This document shows, piece by piece, positions 45,501 through 58,351 of a DNA stretch of 64,000 bases (the stretch's first letter is position 1; each line of letters begins with the position of its first letter). The position numbers and the translations under genes are program-made. The notes beneath the pieces were generated by a model. It ran no database searches. It saw only the letters and a program-made list of their open reading frames with translations, and was not told where the DNA came from. Source of the DNA: Rhodospirillales bacterium (lineage in GTDB: Bacteria > Pseudomonadota > Alphaproteobacteria > Acetobacterales > Acetobacteraceae); NCBI GenBank assembly GCA_028869995.1, contig JAGWQN010000116.1, forward strand, positions 1 to 64,000. Direction: 5' to 3'.

Positions 45501-47898
45501 AGCGCTGAGCATGGCGCGCGGTCATACCGGCATCGATTCGACAGGGGTCGCTCAGATGCTGCTCGATCTCGGCGATCCGGCCGGGGCTCTCGCCCTCCTC
45601 GATATTGCGGATGCTCACGACGAGGCGAACACGCGCCGGCTCTCGGTCCGTGGCATGGCGCATCTGGCGGCGTCACAGCCGCAGGCGGCGCGCGCCGCGC
45701 TGCACCGGGCGCTGGCGCTTGGCGACAGGTCGGCTGCCACCCTGCTCAATCTGGCCCTGGCGGAGCATGCGAGCGGGGAGAGCGATCGTGCGCTGAACCT
45801 GATCGCCCTGGCGGAAGAAGCCGCGCCGAACTGGGCTGAACCGTTCCTGCGGCGGGCCGAGTTGCTGCGCCGCGCGGGCGAAAGGGACGCTGCGGCGACT
45901 GCCTACGACGCGGCTCTCGCGCGCGCCCCGTCGCGACCCGAAGCCCTGATCGGTCGCGCCGCGTTGCACATCGCGCGCGGCGAAGGCACGCAGGCGCGGC
46001 ATCTGCTCCTTCGCGCTTGTGCCGCCGCACCGCAACGGGGCGAGGCATGGGACGCACTCGGCCTGGCGCTGATGCTCACCGGCGATCCGGCGGCTGCCGA
46101 GGCGGCGTTCGAAACGGCGTCCCGGCTCGAGCCGACATCGATACCGCCGGCCCTGCACCGGGCAGAAGCGGCCTGGGCCGCCGGGCATGCGGAGGTTGAA
46201 CTCGCCCGGCTCCAATGCGAACCGAGTGCCGAGCCGGCATCGCTCGCCGCACGCGGCCTGCTGCTCGACCGCCTGGGGCGGCGCGACGACGCGGAGGACC
46301 TGCTCGAGGCCGCCGCGATCCTCGCGCCGGATTCCGCTCTCGTCGCGCGGGTGCGAGCCGATGCGTTGACGCGCACGTTCGACGCGGGCGCCGCCGTCGC
46401 CGCGATCGAGCGGGCCCTGGAACTCGATCCACGCTCGGTCGAGTTACGCAACAATCTCGGTGCTGCGCTGGTGCGCGCGCAGCGCCACAGCCGTGCCCGC
46501 ACGGTGCTCGAGGCACTGGTGACCGAGATCGGCCCTCGACCAGGACCGCTCTGCAACCTCGCCAATGCCCGCGTTTCCTCGGGCGACCAGGAGGGTGGTG
46601 TCGCAGCGGCGCGGGAAGCGGTGGCCAGCTCCCCCGAGGAGACGATCGCCTGGCGGGCGCTGGGCAACGCGCTCGTCTATCATCCGGCGGCGACCGGGCG
46701 CGAGTTGCGCGAGATCGCCGAGCGCGCCGCCGCGGCCCTGCAGGCGCCACCCGCTCCGGCCTTCGCCAACACGCCCGAGCCCGATCGCCGCCTGAGGCTC
46801 GGCCTGCTGTCGGCAACACTGAAGACCCACCCCGTCGGCTGGCTGACGCTGGCCGGGTTCGAGGCGCTCGACCCCACCGCATTCGAGATCATCGCCTTCA
46901 GCCAGCCGATCGGCGCTCATCCCGATACGATGACGCGCCGGTTCCGGGCGCTGGCCAGCGACTGGGTGGTGGCGGACACCGACCTCGCCGGCAAGCGCGC
47001 GGAGCGCATCCGCGCCCGAGGCATCGACATTCTCGTCGATCTCGGCGGCCATGGCGACCAGGGCTGGGCCGCGACCTGCGCGTGGCGTGCCGCACCGGTA
47101 CAGATCAAGTGGGTGGGCGCGCAGAGCCACACCAGCGGCATCGCGGCGATGGACTGGTTCATCACCGATCGCTGGGAGAGCCCGCCGGGCGCCGAAGCGC
47201 TGCATACGGAACGACTGCTGCGGATGCCGGATGGATATTGCTGCTATTCGCCGCCGCCCTATGCCCCCGAGATCGCGCCGCCGCCAGCGCTGGCACGGGG
47301 ATTCGTCACGTTCGGTTGTTTCAACAATCTTGCCAAGATCACGCCCCAGGTGATCGAGACCTGGGCGCGCATTCTCGCGCGTGTCGCAGACAGCCGCCTG
47401 TTGCTCAAGGCGCCGCAGTTCTCGGAGGCGGAGATCGCCGCCTCCGTCCAGGCACGTTTCGCCGCCCTCGGCATTGCCCCCGCGCGCGTGGAGCTGCGCG
47501 GTGCAAGCCCGCACCGCAGCTTGCTCGGGCAGTACGCGGACGTGGATATCGCGCTCGATCCGTTCCCCTATACGGGTGGGCTGACCACCTGCGAGGCGTT
47601 ATGGATGGGGGTGCCGGTGATCACCCGCCCCGGCGATTATTTCGCAGCCCGTCACTCCGCGAGCCACCTGGCCAATGTCGGGCTCCGAGACTGGGTCGCC
47701 GCCGACATCGATTCCTATGTTGAGCGCGCGGTTGCGAAGGCGGCGGATCTGCCGGCCCTCGCCACCCTGCGCGCGAGGCTACGCGCAGAGATGGCGGCGA
47801 GCCCTCTCTGCGATGGACCGCGCTTCGGGCGCAATCTCGCCACCGCCTTGCGCGCGGTCTGGCGGCAATGGTGCGAGGAGACCAGCGATGCTCGATGA
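45493..47898 (+). CDS. TPR-containing O-linked GlcNAc transferase-like protein (SPINDLY/GT41)
   Basis: 801 aa. Residues about 1-420 are TPR repeats; residues about 430-800 form a GT41-type GT-B domain with LRLGLLSATLKTHPVGWL, DILVDLGGHGDQGW, APVQIKWVGAQSHTSG, FGCFNNLAKITPQVIE and ALDPFPYTGGLTTCEALWMGVPVI, hallmarks of bacterial SPINDLY/OGT-like enzymes. Such proteins O-glycosylate Ser/Thr of protein targets in the cytoplasm. The location behind flagellin, flbT, flaF and DUF1217 makes flagellin the likely target, as for the TPR-transferase FlmG of Caulobacter. ATG 45493 is chosen (8-base overlap with the previous gene); GTG 45484 is also possible. The stop overlaps a methyltransferase gene by 11 bases. 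Confidence 0.92.
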   Translation: MSEALSMARGHTGIDSTGVAQMLLDLGDPAGALALLDIADAHDEANTRRLSVRGMAHLAASQPQAARAALHRALALGDRSAATLLNLALAEHASGESDRALNLIALAEEAAPNWAEPFLRRAELLRRAGERDAAATAYDAALARAPSRPEALIGRAALHIARGEGTQARHLLLRACAAAPQRGEAWDALGLALMLTGDPAAAEAAFETASRLEPTSIPPALHRAEAAWAAGHAEVELARLQCEPSAEPASLAARGLLLDRLGRRDDAEDLLEAAAILAPDSALVARVRADALTRTFDAGAAVAAIERALELDPRSVELRNNLGAALVRAQRHSRARTVLEALVTEIGPRPGPLCNLANARVSSGDQEGGVAAAREAVASSPEETIAWRALGNALVYHPAATGRELREIAERAAAALQAPPAPAFANTPEPDRRLRLGLLSATLKTHPVGWLTLAGFEALDPTAFEIIAFSQPIGAHPDTMTRRFRALASDWVVADTDLAGKRAERIRARGIDILVDLGGHGDQGWAATCAWRAAPVQIKWVGAQSHTSGIAAMDWFITDRWESPPGAEALHTERLLRMPDGYCCYSPPPYAPEIAPPPALARGFVTFGCFNNLAKITPQVIETWARILARVADSRLLLKAPQFSEAEIAASVQARFAALGIAPARVELRGASPHRSLLGQYADVDIALDPFPYTGGLTTCEALWMGVPVITRPGDYFAARHSASHLANVGLRDWVAADIDSYVERAVAKAADLPALATLRARLRAEMAASPLCDGPRFGRNLATALRAVWRQWCEETSDAR

Positions 47899-48529
47899 CC
47901 CGACCGGCGGCGCCGCCTACTGGGAGACGCGCTATCGTGCGGGCGGCACGTCCGGCGCGGGCTCGTCGGGCCGGCTGCTCCGGTGGAAGGCCGCCGTGAT
48001 CAATGGCTTCGTTGCGGCCAACGGGATCGGCGATCTGTTCGATCTGGGTTGCGGCGACGGCGCGCTGGCGGCGCATATCGTGGTGGCCCGCTATCGCGGC
48101 ACGGATGTCGCAGCGGACGCCCTTGCGCGCACGGCGGCAGCCCGCGACGGCATCGGCGACAGCCGGATGATCGCCTGGGACACGATGGAAAACGAACAGC
48201 CGGCAGAGCTGGCGCTGTCCTTCGACGTCATCTTCCACCTGGTCGAGGACCGTGCCTACGAGCGCTACATGCGCAGGCTTCTGGCGGCGGCACGCCGCTT
48301 CATCCTGGTCTACGCCAGCAACGTGGATCGCGCCTGGCCTGCGCCGCATGTCCGCCACCGGCGCTTTTCCGACACGATCCCGGCCATCGATCCGACCTGG
48401 CGCGTCGCCGCCCACGTTCCCAATCCGTATCCTTACGATCCGAACCGGCCGGACACGACGAGTTTCGCCGATCTCTACCTTCTCACCCGCCCGGGCGAGG
48501 CGGCGACGCTGGTGATACCGCCCGGCTGA
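47888..48529 (+). CDS. Class I SAM-dependent methyltransferase
   Basis: 213 aa. The SAM-binding motif I is LFDLGCGDGALAAHI (about residue 50), followed by an acidic motif II in YRGTDVAADAL and post-motifs in LSFDVIFHLVEDRAYERYM. The ATG at 47888 overlaps the GT41 gene by 11 bases, so it is translated together with it. A role in methylating a flagellin-linked glycan, or a sugar precursor, is plausible from context only. The 85-base gap to the convergent DMT transporter contains a small CCGCTC/GAGCGG hairpin (48583-48599). Confidence 0.85.
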   Translation: MLDDPTGGAAYWETRYRAGGTSGAGSSGRLLRWKAAVINGFVAANGIGDLFDLGCGDGALAAHIVVARYRGTDVAADALARTAAARDGIGDSRMIAWDTMENEQPAELALSFDVIFHLVEDRAYERYMRRLLAAARRFILVYASNVDRAWPAPHVRHRRFSDTIPAIDPTWRVAAHVPNPYPYDPNRPDTTSFADLYLLTRPGEAATLVIPPG

Positions 48530-48614
48530 CGCGAACGCACCGCGCGCCGCCGCGGGTGCCCATCGCTGCCCTCGGCCCCGATCCGCTCACCGCGAGCGGC
48601 TCGCCCCTATGGGC

Positions 48615-49481
48615 TCAGGCCCTGATCCGGTTGCGTCGCTCGCCGAGCACCAGGACCACGCCTGCGAGCATGACCACCGAAGCGCCGGCGAACACGGCCG
48701 TGTCCGGCACATTGCCGAACACGAGGTAACCGAGCACGAAGGCCCAGACCAGCGAGACATATTCGACCGTCGCCATCACCGCAGCCGGTGCCTGGCGCAC
48801 CGCCTCGAACAGGATGTACTGACCGAGACCGCCGAACAATCCGATCTCGAGCAGCAGCAGCCATTCGAGGCCGTGCGGCAGGCGGAAATGCCAGAGGCTC
48901 ATCGCCCCGGTCACAGCGAGAAAGACGAGGTTCTGGGCGAAGACCTGCAGCATCGACGTCTCGCGCCGCGCGATCTGGCGCATCAGGATCACCGCCAGCG
49001 CCCACATCGCCGCCGCCGCCAGCACCAGGCCGGTCGAGATCGACACCGGAACGCCGAATGGGTCGCTCGCCACCAGGACACCGGTGAAGCCAATGGCAAC
49101 GCAGGTCCAGCGCAGGGGCGTCACCCGCTCGCCGAGCAGCGGGCGCGCGAGCAACGTCGTGAGCAGGGGCGAGGCGTAGTAAAGCGTGGTGAGCTGTGCG
49201 AGCGAGAGGTGGCGGGCGGCCGTGTAGTAAAGCAGCCAGGCGGTGAGCGTCAGTACGCCCCGGGCAGCGAGCGAGACCTTCATCGTCGAGGCAAACAGCG
49301 CCGGCACCACCCGCCCGCGCGACGCGACCGTAACGCCGATCAGGATCGCGACGCTGCGAAAAAACAGCACCTCCGGCACCGGCAACGCCTCGACCAGCCA
49401 TTTGTTGGTCGCGTCGTGCATCGCGAACAACGAATAGGCGAGCACGCCCAGCAGCATGCCAAGGCCCAGCCGGTCACCCAT
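48615..49481 (-). CDS. EamA/DMT-superfamily transporter
   Basis: Inner-membrane drug/metabolite transporter, 288 aa, with ten predicted membrane segments in two EamA repeats. It starts LGLGMLLGVLAYSLFAMHDATNKWL, cited only as MLLGVLAYSLFAMHDATNKW, typical of the RhaT/YdcZ-like EamA group. The second repeat contains VEYVSLVWAFVLGYLVFGN. Substrate unknown. It lies 19 bases downstream of ccmB, in the place where ccmC is often found, so it is probably cotranscribed with ccmAB but functionally unrelated. Confidence 0.9.
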   Translation of the reverse strand: MGDRLGLGMLLGVLAYSLFAMHDATNKWLVEALPVPEVLFFRSVAILIGVTVASRGRVVPALFASTMKVSLAARGVLTLTAWLLYYTAARHLSLAQLTTLYYASPLLTTLLARPLLGERVTPLRWTCVAIGFTGVLVASDPFGVPVSISTGLVLAAAAMWALAVILMRQIARRETSMLQVFAQNLVFLAVTGAMSLWHFRLPHGLEWLLLLEIGLFGGLGQYILFEAVRQAPAAVMATVEYVSLVWAFVLGYLVFGNVPDTAVFAGASVVMLAGVVLVLGERRNRIRA

Positions 49482-49500
49482 GGATCACCCCGCGTGCCGA

Positions 49501-50157
49501 TCAGCCGGCGTGGCGCAACGCCGCGCCGGCCGCGAGCGGGCAGAACGGCGCGCACAGCGCCAGCAGAGCGGCCAGCACCAGGAGCGGAGCGGCATCGGGA
49601 GCCGAGGTACGCGCCGCCTCGGCCGCCAGGGTGCCCATGATCAGGACGGGCGTCGCCAGCGGCAGCACCAGCAAGGGCAGCAGCACACCGCCTCGCCGCG
49701 CGCCGACCACCAGGGCCGCCGCCGTGGTGCCGAGCAGGCTCAGCACCAGGGTTCCCGGCAACAGGCCGAGCAGCAGCACCCGGAACGGCGCCGGGGCGAC
49801 CCCGAACATGATGGCGACAGGCCCGGAGGCCAGCAGCAACGGCAGACCGGTGAGAAGCCAGTGGGCACAGGTCTTGAGCATCGCGACCCCGATCGGCGGC
49901 ACCCCGGAAAGCAGCAGCAGGTCGAGCGTGCCATCCTCGGCATCGGCCCCGAAAAGCCGGTCGAGCGGCAGGATCGCCGCGAGCAGGGCCGCGACCCAGA
50001 TCACGCCCGGACCGATGCGCGCGAGCAGCTTCGGTTCCGGTCCGACGCCGAGCGGGAAGAGCGCGGTGACCACGGCAAAGAACAGCAATGCCGCAACGCT
50101 GTCGGCCGCATGGCGCAGACCGAGTCGCAGCTCGCGGCGCAGCAGCTCGCCGAACAT
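49501..50157 (-). CDS. ccmB: Heme exporter protein CcmB
   Basis: 218 aa, six predicted membrane segments, permease subunit of the CcmABC(D) complex of cytochrome c maturation system I. Marks are the N terminus ELLRRELRLGLRHAADSV, the cytoplasmic RLFGADAEDGTLDLLLLSG loop after the second span, and VLPLATPVLIMG. The start overlaps the ccmA stop by one base (TGATG). The usual ccmC and ccmD are not in this window. Confidence 0.95.
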   Translation of the reverse strand: MFGELLRRELRLGLRHAADSVAALLFFAVVTALFPLGVGPEPKLLARIGPGVIWVAALLAAILPLDRLFGADAEDGTLDLLLLSGVPPIGVAMLKTCAHWLLTGLPLLLASGPVAIMFGVAPAPFRVLLLGLLPGTLVLSLLGTTAAALVVGARRGGVLLPLLVLPLATPVLIMGTLAAEAARTSAPDAAPLLVLAALLALCAPFCPLAAGAALRHAG

Positions 50158-50774
50158 CAGCCCACGAGCTCCAGCGTCGCCGCTCCAGGCAGCACGAAAT
50201 CCTGATGTGTCGCCGCGACCACGGCCCCGCCGGCCTCCCGATGCGCCGCCAGCAACGCCTCGAGCCGCGCCAGCGAGGCGGCATCGAGCGCATTGGTTGG
50301 TTCGTCGAGGAGCCAGAGCGGGGCAGCGGACAGCGCCAGGCGCGCCAGCACGGCGCGCCGCCGCTGCCCAGCCGACAAGAACCTCGCGGGAACCGCAACC
50401 AGTGCCTCGAGCCCCATGACGGCCAGCGCCGGCTCGACCCCGCGCCCAGCCGCAACCGCCCAGGGACGCAGGTTTTCGGCCACCGTCAGCCCCGGCTTCA
50501 ACGCATCGAGATGCCCGACATAGGCGATGTGCCGCGACCAGGAGGGGAGATCCTCGAACGGCTCGCCGTCCCAGGCGATGCGCCCCTCGTCGGGCCGCAG
50601 CAGCCCCGCGAGCACGCGCAGAAGGGTCGACTTTCCGGCCCCGTTCGCGCCGCGCAGCACCAGCGCGCCGCCGTGCCCGACACCGCCACTGACGCCGGCG
50701 AGCACCAGCCGTTCGGCCCGCACCGCCGCGATCGCCTCGAAAACCAGCCCGGCCCCCGCCGACTCCGCGCCCAA
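50157..50774 (-). CDS. ccmA: Cytochrome c biogenesis ATPase CcmA
   Basis: ABC ATPase that powers release of heme-loaded CcmE during cytochrome c maturation, about 205 aa. Walker A is RGANGAGKST, signature LSAGQRRRAVLARL, and Walker B LWLLDEPTNALD; the AGQRR variant of the signature is typical of CcmA. A TTG at 50774 gives the family length; the ORF stays open to 50939 but the extra part is Arg/Cys-rich, unlike CcmA, and enters acnA. The start is therefore uncertain. Divergent from acnA, an arrangement common in alphaproteobacteria. Confidence 0.9.
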   Translation of the reverse strand: MGAESAGAGLVFEAIAAVRAERLVLAGVSGGVGHGGALVLRGANGAGKSTLLRVLAGLLRPDEGRIAWDGEPFEDLPSWSRHIAYVGHLDALKPGLTVAENLRPWAVAAGRGVEPALAVMGLEALVAVPARFLSAGQRRRAVLARLALSAAPLWLLDEPTNALDAASLARLEALLAAHREAGGAVVAATHQDFVLPGAATLELVG

Positions 50775-50899
50775 TGCATGCCCCCGATACCGCCGCCCCT
50801 CATGGACTGAGGAGGCGTGCTGTGGCAAATCGCAGCGCCTGCATGCCCGGCCGCGGCCGGAGCGCGGGGTGGTCAGCGTCACAACGAAAGAGAAGCGCC

Positions 50900-53593
<2,694 letters not shown>

Positions 53594-53599
53594 CCACAC

Positions 53600-53634
53600 C
53601 CCCGGGGCTGGCGTTCGTATTGCCGGCCCCGGGG
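53600..53634. terminator. Hairpin between convergent acnA and secreted-protein gene
   Basis: CCCCGGGGC-T-GGC (53600-53612) pairs with GCC-G-GCCCCGGGG (53622-53634) across a 9-base loop, a 13-bp stem including one G-T pair. It begins 7 bases after the acnA stop. No T-run follows on the plus strand; it may work as a termination or 3'-end-protection structure for both convergent genes. Confidence 0.6.
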
Positions 53635-53663
53635 ACGCGGCACCGGCGCGGCCGCGCGAGGGC

Positions 53664-54278
53664 TCAGGGCTTCGGCTTCACTCCCGGCGGCATCGTTGCG
53701 GGCGGCATCGCACCGCCCATCATCTGCGGCAGCGTCATCGTCGGGTAGCCGGCCGGCACCGTGAAGTCGCTGGCCGGCAGGGGGCGATAATCGACCTTGA
53801 TCGCCTGCAGGATACCGGGATCGGAGCCGGTCGCGCCGAGGCGGCGGGCGCGCAGCATCACCCCGTCGCTCGTCACGCAGATCTCGCCGTCGCCGTTGGC
53901 ACTGTGGACGTCCCAGACATCGCAGGACATACCGGCAACGCTTGCCGAACCCGCGTGCCTGAAGCCCGACAACGCGCGCTGGTTGATCAGATCACGCAAC
54001 TTCGGCGACTCGGGCAGGCGTACGGCGATGTGCCGGGCCGGGGTCACGATGGTCATTTCGTTCCCGTGCGGCTCGATGATGGCGTAATCGCCCTCGGCCC
54101 CGATGCCGCTCACGCGCATCCGGTCGGCCGAAACACCGAACTCGACCGTCAACTGGTGGTTGTTCGCGTCCTGGTATGTGACGGTGACATCGCGGGTGGG
54201 GAACGTCCGTGGCCTGGTCTGCGCCCATGCGGGCGCCACCATGAGCAGCGAGAGGCAGGCGGTTGCGAAATGGCGCAT
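53664..54278 (-). CDS. Secreted protein, DUF4412-like
   Basis: 204 aa. A clear signal peptide (MRHFATACLSLLMVAPAWA, cleavage before QTRPR) predicts a periplasmic location. The mature part is beta-rich (VTVTYQDANNHQLTVEFG; MTIVTPARHIAVRLPE), a pattern similar to DUF4412-type outer-membrane/periplasmic proteins, with two Cys flanking a short segment (MSCDVWDVHSANGDGEICV) that could form a disulfide. The C terminus is Met/Pro-rich. Function unknown. It lies 48 bases downstream of aat. Confidence 0.75.
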   Translation of the reverse strand: MRHFATACLSLLMVAPAWAQTRPRTFPTRDVTVTYQDANNHQLTVEFGVSADRMRVSGIGAEGDYAIIEPHGNEMTIVTPARHIAVRLPESPKLRDLINQRALSGFRHAGSASVAGMSCDVWDVHSANGDGEICVTSDGVMLRARRLGATGSDPGILQAIKVDYRPLPASDFTVPAGYPTMTLPQMMGGAMPPATMPPGVKPKP

Positions 54279-54326
54279 CGGCTTCTCTCCCTTGGGTTGT
54301 TCAAACCTCGGCGCGCCGGCCCTGTG

Positions 54327-55052
54327 TCATGATGCGGGCGACACGACCCGGCGCCATCGCGCCATCTCCTCGGCGAGGCGTTCGGCCGGCGGATCCCCCG
54401 GCCAGCGCGCCGGCGTCGCCAGCGCGATGTCCAACAGGTGGTGATACGCCTCGCGCGGTATCGTGATCGAGCCGAACTGGGCCAGGTGATCGGTCACGAA
54501 TTGGGTGTCGAGCAGGACGAACCCGCCGAGCCGCAGGCGCGCGACGAGGTGCACCAAGGCCACTTTCGAGGCGTCGGTCGCGTGGCTGAACATGCTTTCG
54601 CCGAAAAAGGCGCCGCCGATCGCCACGCCGTAAAGCCCGCCAACCAGGTGCCCGCCAGCCAGCACCTCGATGCTGTGCGCATGCCCGAGCGCGGCCAGCC
54701 TGTTGAAGACACTCTCGATGTCGTCGTTGATCCAGGTTCCCGCCCGGCCCGGTGCCGGGGCCGCGCACGCGGCGATGACCGCGGCGAAATCGCCGTCCGA
54801 CCGCACCGTGAAGCCGCCGTTCCGCACCTTGCGCGCCAGCCGCGCCGGCAGGTGGAAACCCTCGAGGGGGATGATGCCCCGCTCGAGGGGATCGAGCCAC
54901 TCGAGCTCGGCGCTGGTCCGCGATGGCGCCATCGGGAACAGGCCGGCGCGATAAGCCCGCAGCATCAACTCGGGCGTGAGAAGCAGACGGCGCCGGCTGA
55001 TCGATCGGTACGACACGCGACGAGCATGCGCCGGCGCGGCGGCGATCGCCAC
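54327..55052 (-). CDS. aat: Leucyl/phenylalanyl-tRNA-protein transferase
   Basis: N-end rule enzyme (241 aa) that adds Leu or Phe to proteins with N-terminal Arg or Lys, directing them to ClpAP. Family motifs are LMLRAYRAGLFPMA near the N terminus, then GLYGVAIGGAFFGESMFS and LLDTQFVTDHLAQFGSI. The GTG at 55052 directly follows the upstream stop; a second in-frame GTG at 55016 would give a more typical N terminus, so the first 12 residues are uncertain. In most alphaproteobacteria aat directly follows accC; here two envelope-related genes intervene. Confidence 0.95.
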   Translation of the reverse strand: MAIAAAPAHARRVSYRSISRRRLLLTPELMLRAYRAGLFPMAPSRTSAELEWLDPLERGIIPLEGFHLPARLARKVRNGGFTVRSDGDFAAVIAACAAPAPGRAGTWINDDIESVFNRLAALGHAHSIEVLAGGHLVGGLYGVAIGGAFFGESMFSHATDASKVALVHLVARLRLGGFVLLDTQFVTDHLAQFGSITIPREAYHHLLDIALATPARWPGDPPAERLAEEMARWRRVVSPAS

Positions 55053-55823
55053 TTATTTCAATCGTGGCCCGGTCGCGGGGACGGTGTCGGCGGCCAGCAC
55101 GGCCGGCGCGCTCGCACCGATATCCTGTGCGATCTCGCGCGCCACCTCGCGGGCCAGCGCCGCGTAGCCGCCATCGGCCATATGCAACCCGTCGGGTGCC
55201 ATCAGCGACGTGGCGGGGATCGTTCCCGCCGCGAGCCAGTGCTGCATCAGCTCGTAGCGCGGGATGACGGGGACGCCGAATTCCCGGCCCAGCTTGCGCA
55301 GCGCGTCGCGATACGCGCGTGAGCCGCCGGCTCGATGCAGCACGGGTGAGACCTGCGGCTCCATCAGCATGGTGTCGATGCCCGCCCGGCGCAGCGCCAC
55401 CAATCCAGCCCGCGTCTCGGCGATGAAGCGCCGCACCGGGACGTGACGCAGCGGATCGTTGCTGCCGGTCTGCCAGATGACCAGCGCAGGGTGCTGCGGG
55501 ATCACCTGGCGCAACAGGCGTGGCAGCATGTTATCCGCATCCTGCCCACCGATACCTTCGTTACGCACCACCACGCGCACCGGCAGGCGCGCCGCCAGCA
55601 GGCGCTCAAGGCGTTGCGGATAGGCGTGGGAAGGGTCGCTCGCGCCGATCCCCTCGGTCGAGGAGGAACCGAAGGCGACGATCAGCAGCGACCCCCGCCG
55701 TGCCAGACGCGCCGCGCAGTGGCGCAGCGGCGTATCGGCATGCGCCGAGGGAATCGCGGCGGCGATCAGCAGCGCTCCGATCGCCGCGCCGATGCTCCGA
55801 CGTGCCTCACGAACCACGGACAT
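55053..55823 (-). CDS. Secreted SGNH/GDSL-family hydrolase
   Basis: 256 aa with an N-terminal signal peptide (IGAAIGALLIAAAIPSAHA) and probable periplasmic location. The SGNH blocks are visible: FGSSSTEGIGA (nucleophile Ser), RNEGIGGQDADN (Gly), WQTGSNDPL (Asn) and APDGLHMADGG (catalytic Asp-x2-His). These define an esterase, lipase or deacetylase. It lies between opgC and aat. A role in removing acyl groups from an envelope glycan, opposite to OpgC, is a reasonable but unproven reading. Confidence 0.88.
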   Translation of the reverse strand: MSVVREARRSIGAAIGALLIAAAIPSAHADTPLRHCAARLARRGSLLIVAFGSSSTEGIGASDPSHAYPQRLERLLAARLPVRVVVRNEGIGGQDADNMLPRLLRQVIPQHPALVIWQTGSNDPLRHVPVRRFIAETRAGLVALRRAGIDTMLMEPQVSPVLHRAGGSRAYRDALRKLGREFGVPVIPRYELMQHWLAAGTIPATSLMAPDGLHMADGGYAALAREVAREIAQDIGASAPAVLAADTVPATGPRLK

Positions 55824-55885
55824 GCCAAGTGCCTACCACGAAGCGGGGTCCCGGGAAAGCACGCTCCACCGGGCCGGTGCGCCCG

Positions 55886-56992
55886 TTACGCGGCCAGCCG
55901 GTGCGCGAGCTTCTCGCGGGACCGCCGGTCGAGCCAAGCGGCCAGGGCGATCATCACGGCGAAACCGCCGGCGTTGACAAGAAGCTGGGCCACGAGGCCG
56001 GGGCCGAACGTGGTGAAGGCCAGCCGCCCGAACAGCGAAAGCAGCGTGCCCGCCGAGAACACCTCCAGCGAGTGTCGCCCGCACAGGGCCAATGGACGCA
56101 GCAGCCAATGGTCCTGCACCGCGCTGAACCGGTCGGAGGACAGAGCCAGCAACATCACCGCCGCAACGTCGAGGATGCGGCGGGGGTCGAGCGTGCTCTT
56201 GTCCGGCGCGACGACGATGAGGGGATGCCAGGTAGACCAGCCCCATTCGCGCCACGGGGCCACGGCCAGCAAAGCATAGAGCAGGTAGGCAACCGCCACG
56301 GCCCGCAGCGGCCACCACCGCGGCAGCGAGAATCCTCCCCTGCGGTGCTGCACCGCCAGCGCCATGCCCAGCGCGAACAGGAACTGCCACGCCAGCGGAT
56401 GGAAGAACCAGCCATCATTCGACGGCCCGGCATCGATGTTGAGCCACGGATAAAGCTGAGCCACCCGCCAGAGCACAAGGGAAGGCAGCAACAACGCGGC
56501 CGGCGACAGCCGCCACAACGCCTGCATCAGCGGGAAGCTACCCAGCAGAACGATGTATAGTGGCAAAATGTCGAGAAACGTCGGGAGCTGCGCGAACCTT
56601 ACGGCGCGGCGAATGCCGTGCAGCCCGGCCGGCCGCGACGGCTCAATGCCCAGGAACTCGGTGCCGAAATAATGCGCCCAGAGTGCCACGATCACGAATG
56701 TTGCCAGCAGCAGCAGCACTTCCGCGGCATAAAGCTGCAGGCACCGCAGCGCCACGCGAACCACGCCGGAGCGCAGGCCCTGCTCCTCGAAGATCCGGCC
56801 ATAGGCCAGCATGCTCGACAGCCCGGCGAGGAGCACAAAGACCTCGGCAGCATCCGAAAACCCGAAATTACGCAGGGTGACGCTGCTAACCAGGTTGTTG
56901 CCGATATGATCGACGAAGATCATCAGCAGCGACGCGCCGCGCATGATGTCGATGCGGCCATCGCGGCGGCGGCGCGGCGTGGCCCCGCTCAT
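55886..56992 (-). CDS. opgC: OpgC-family membrane acyltransferase
   Basis: 368 aa with about ten membrane segments. The N-terminal signature RIDIMRGASLLMIFVDHIGN and LRNFGFSDAAEVFVLLAG is diagnostic of the OpgC family, which succinylates osmoregulated periplasmic glucans or related envelope glycans. The family fold resembles acyltransferase 3, using His (here in FVDHIG) on the membrane face. It starts 14 bases after accC, so cotranscription with the fatty-acid genes is likely. The expected glucan synthase genes opgG/opgH are not in the window. Confidence 0.85.
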   Translation of the reverse strand: MSGATPRRRRDGRIDIMRGASLLMIFVDHIGNNLVSSVTLRNFGFSDAAEVFVLLAGLSSMLAYGRIFEEQGLRSGVVRVALRCLQLYAAEVLLLLATFVIVALWAHYFGTEFLGIEPSRPAGLHGIRRAVRFAQLPTFLDILPLYIVLLGSFPLMQALWRLSPAALLLPSLVLWRVAQLYPWLNIDAGPSNDGWFFHPLAWQFLFALGMALAVQHRRGGFSLPRWWPLRAVAVAYLLYALLAVAPWREWGWSTWHPLIVVAPDKSTLDPRRILDVAAVMLLALSSDRFSAVQDHWLLRPLALCGRHSLEVFSAGTLLSLFGRLAFTTFGPGLVAQLLVNAGGFAVMIALAAWLDRRSREKLAHRLAA

Positions 56993-57006
56993 GCTGTGCC
57001 CTCCTG

Positions 57007-58347
<1,341 letters not shown>

Positions 58348-58351
58348 GCGC

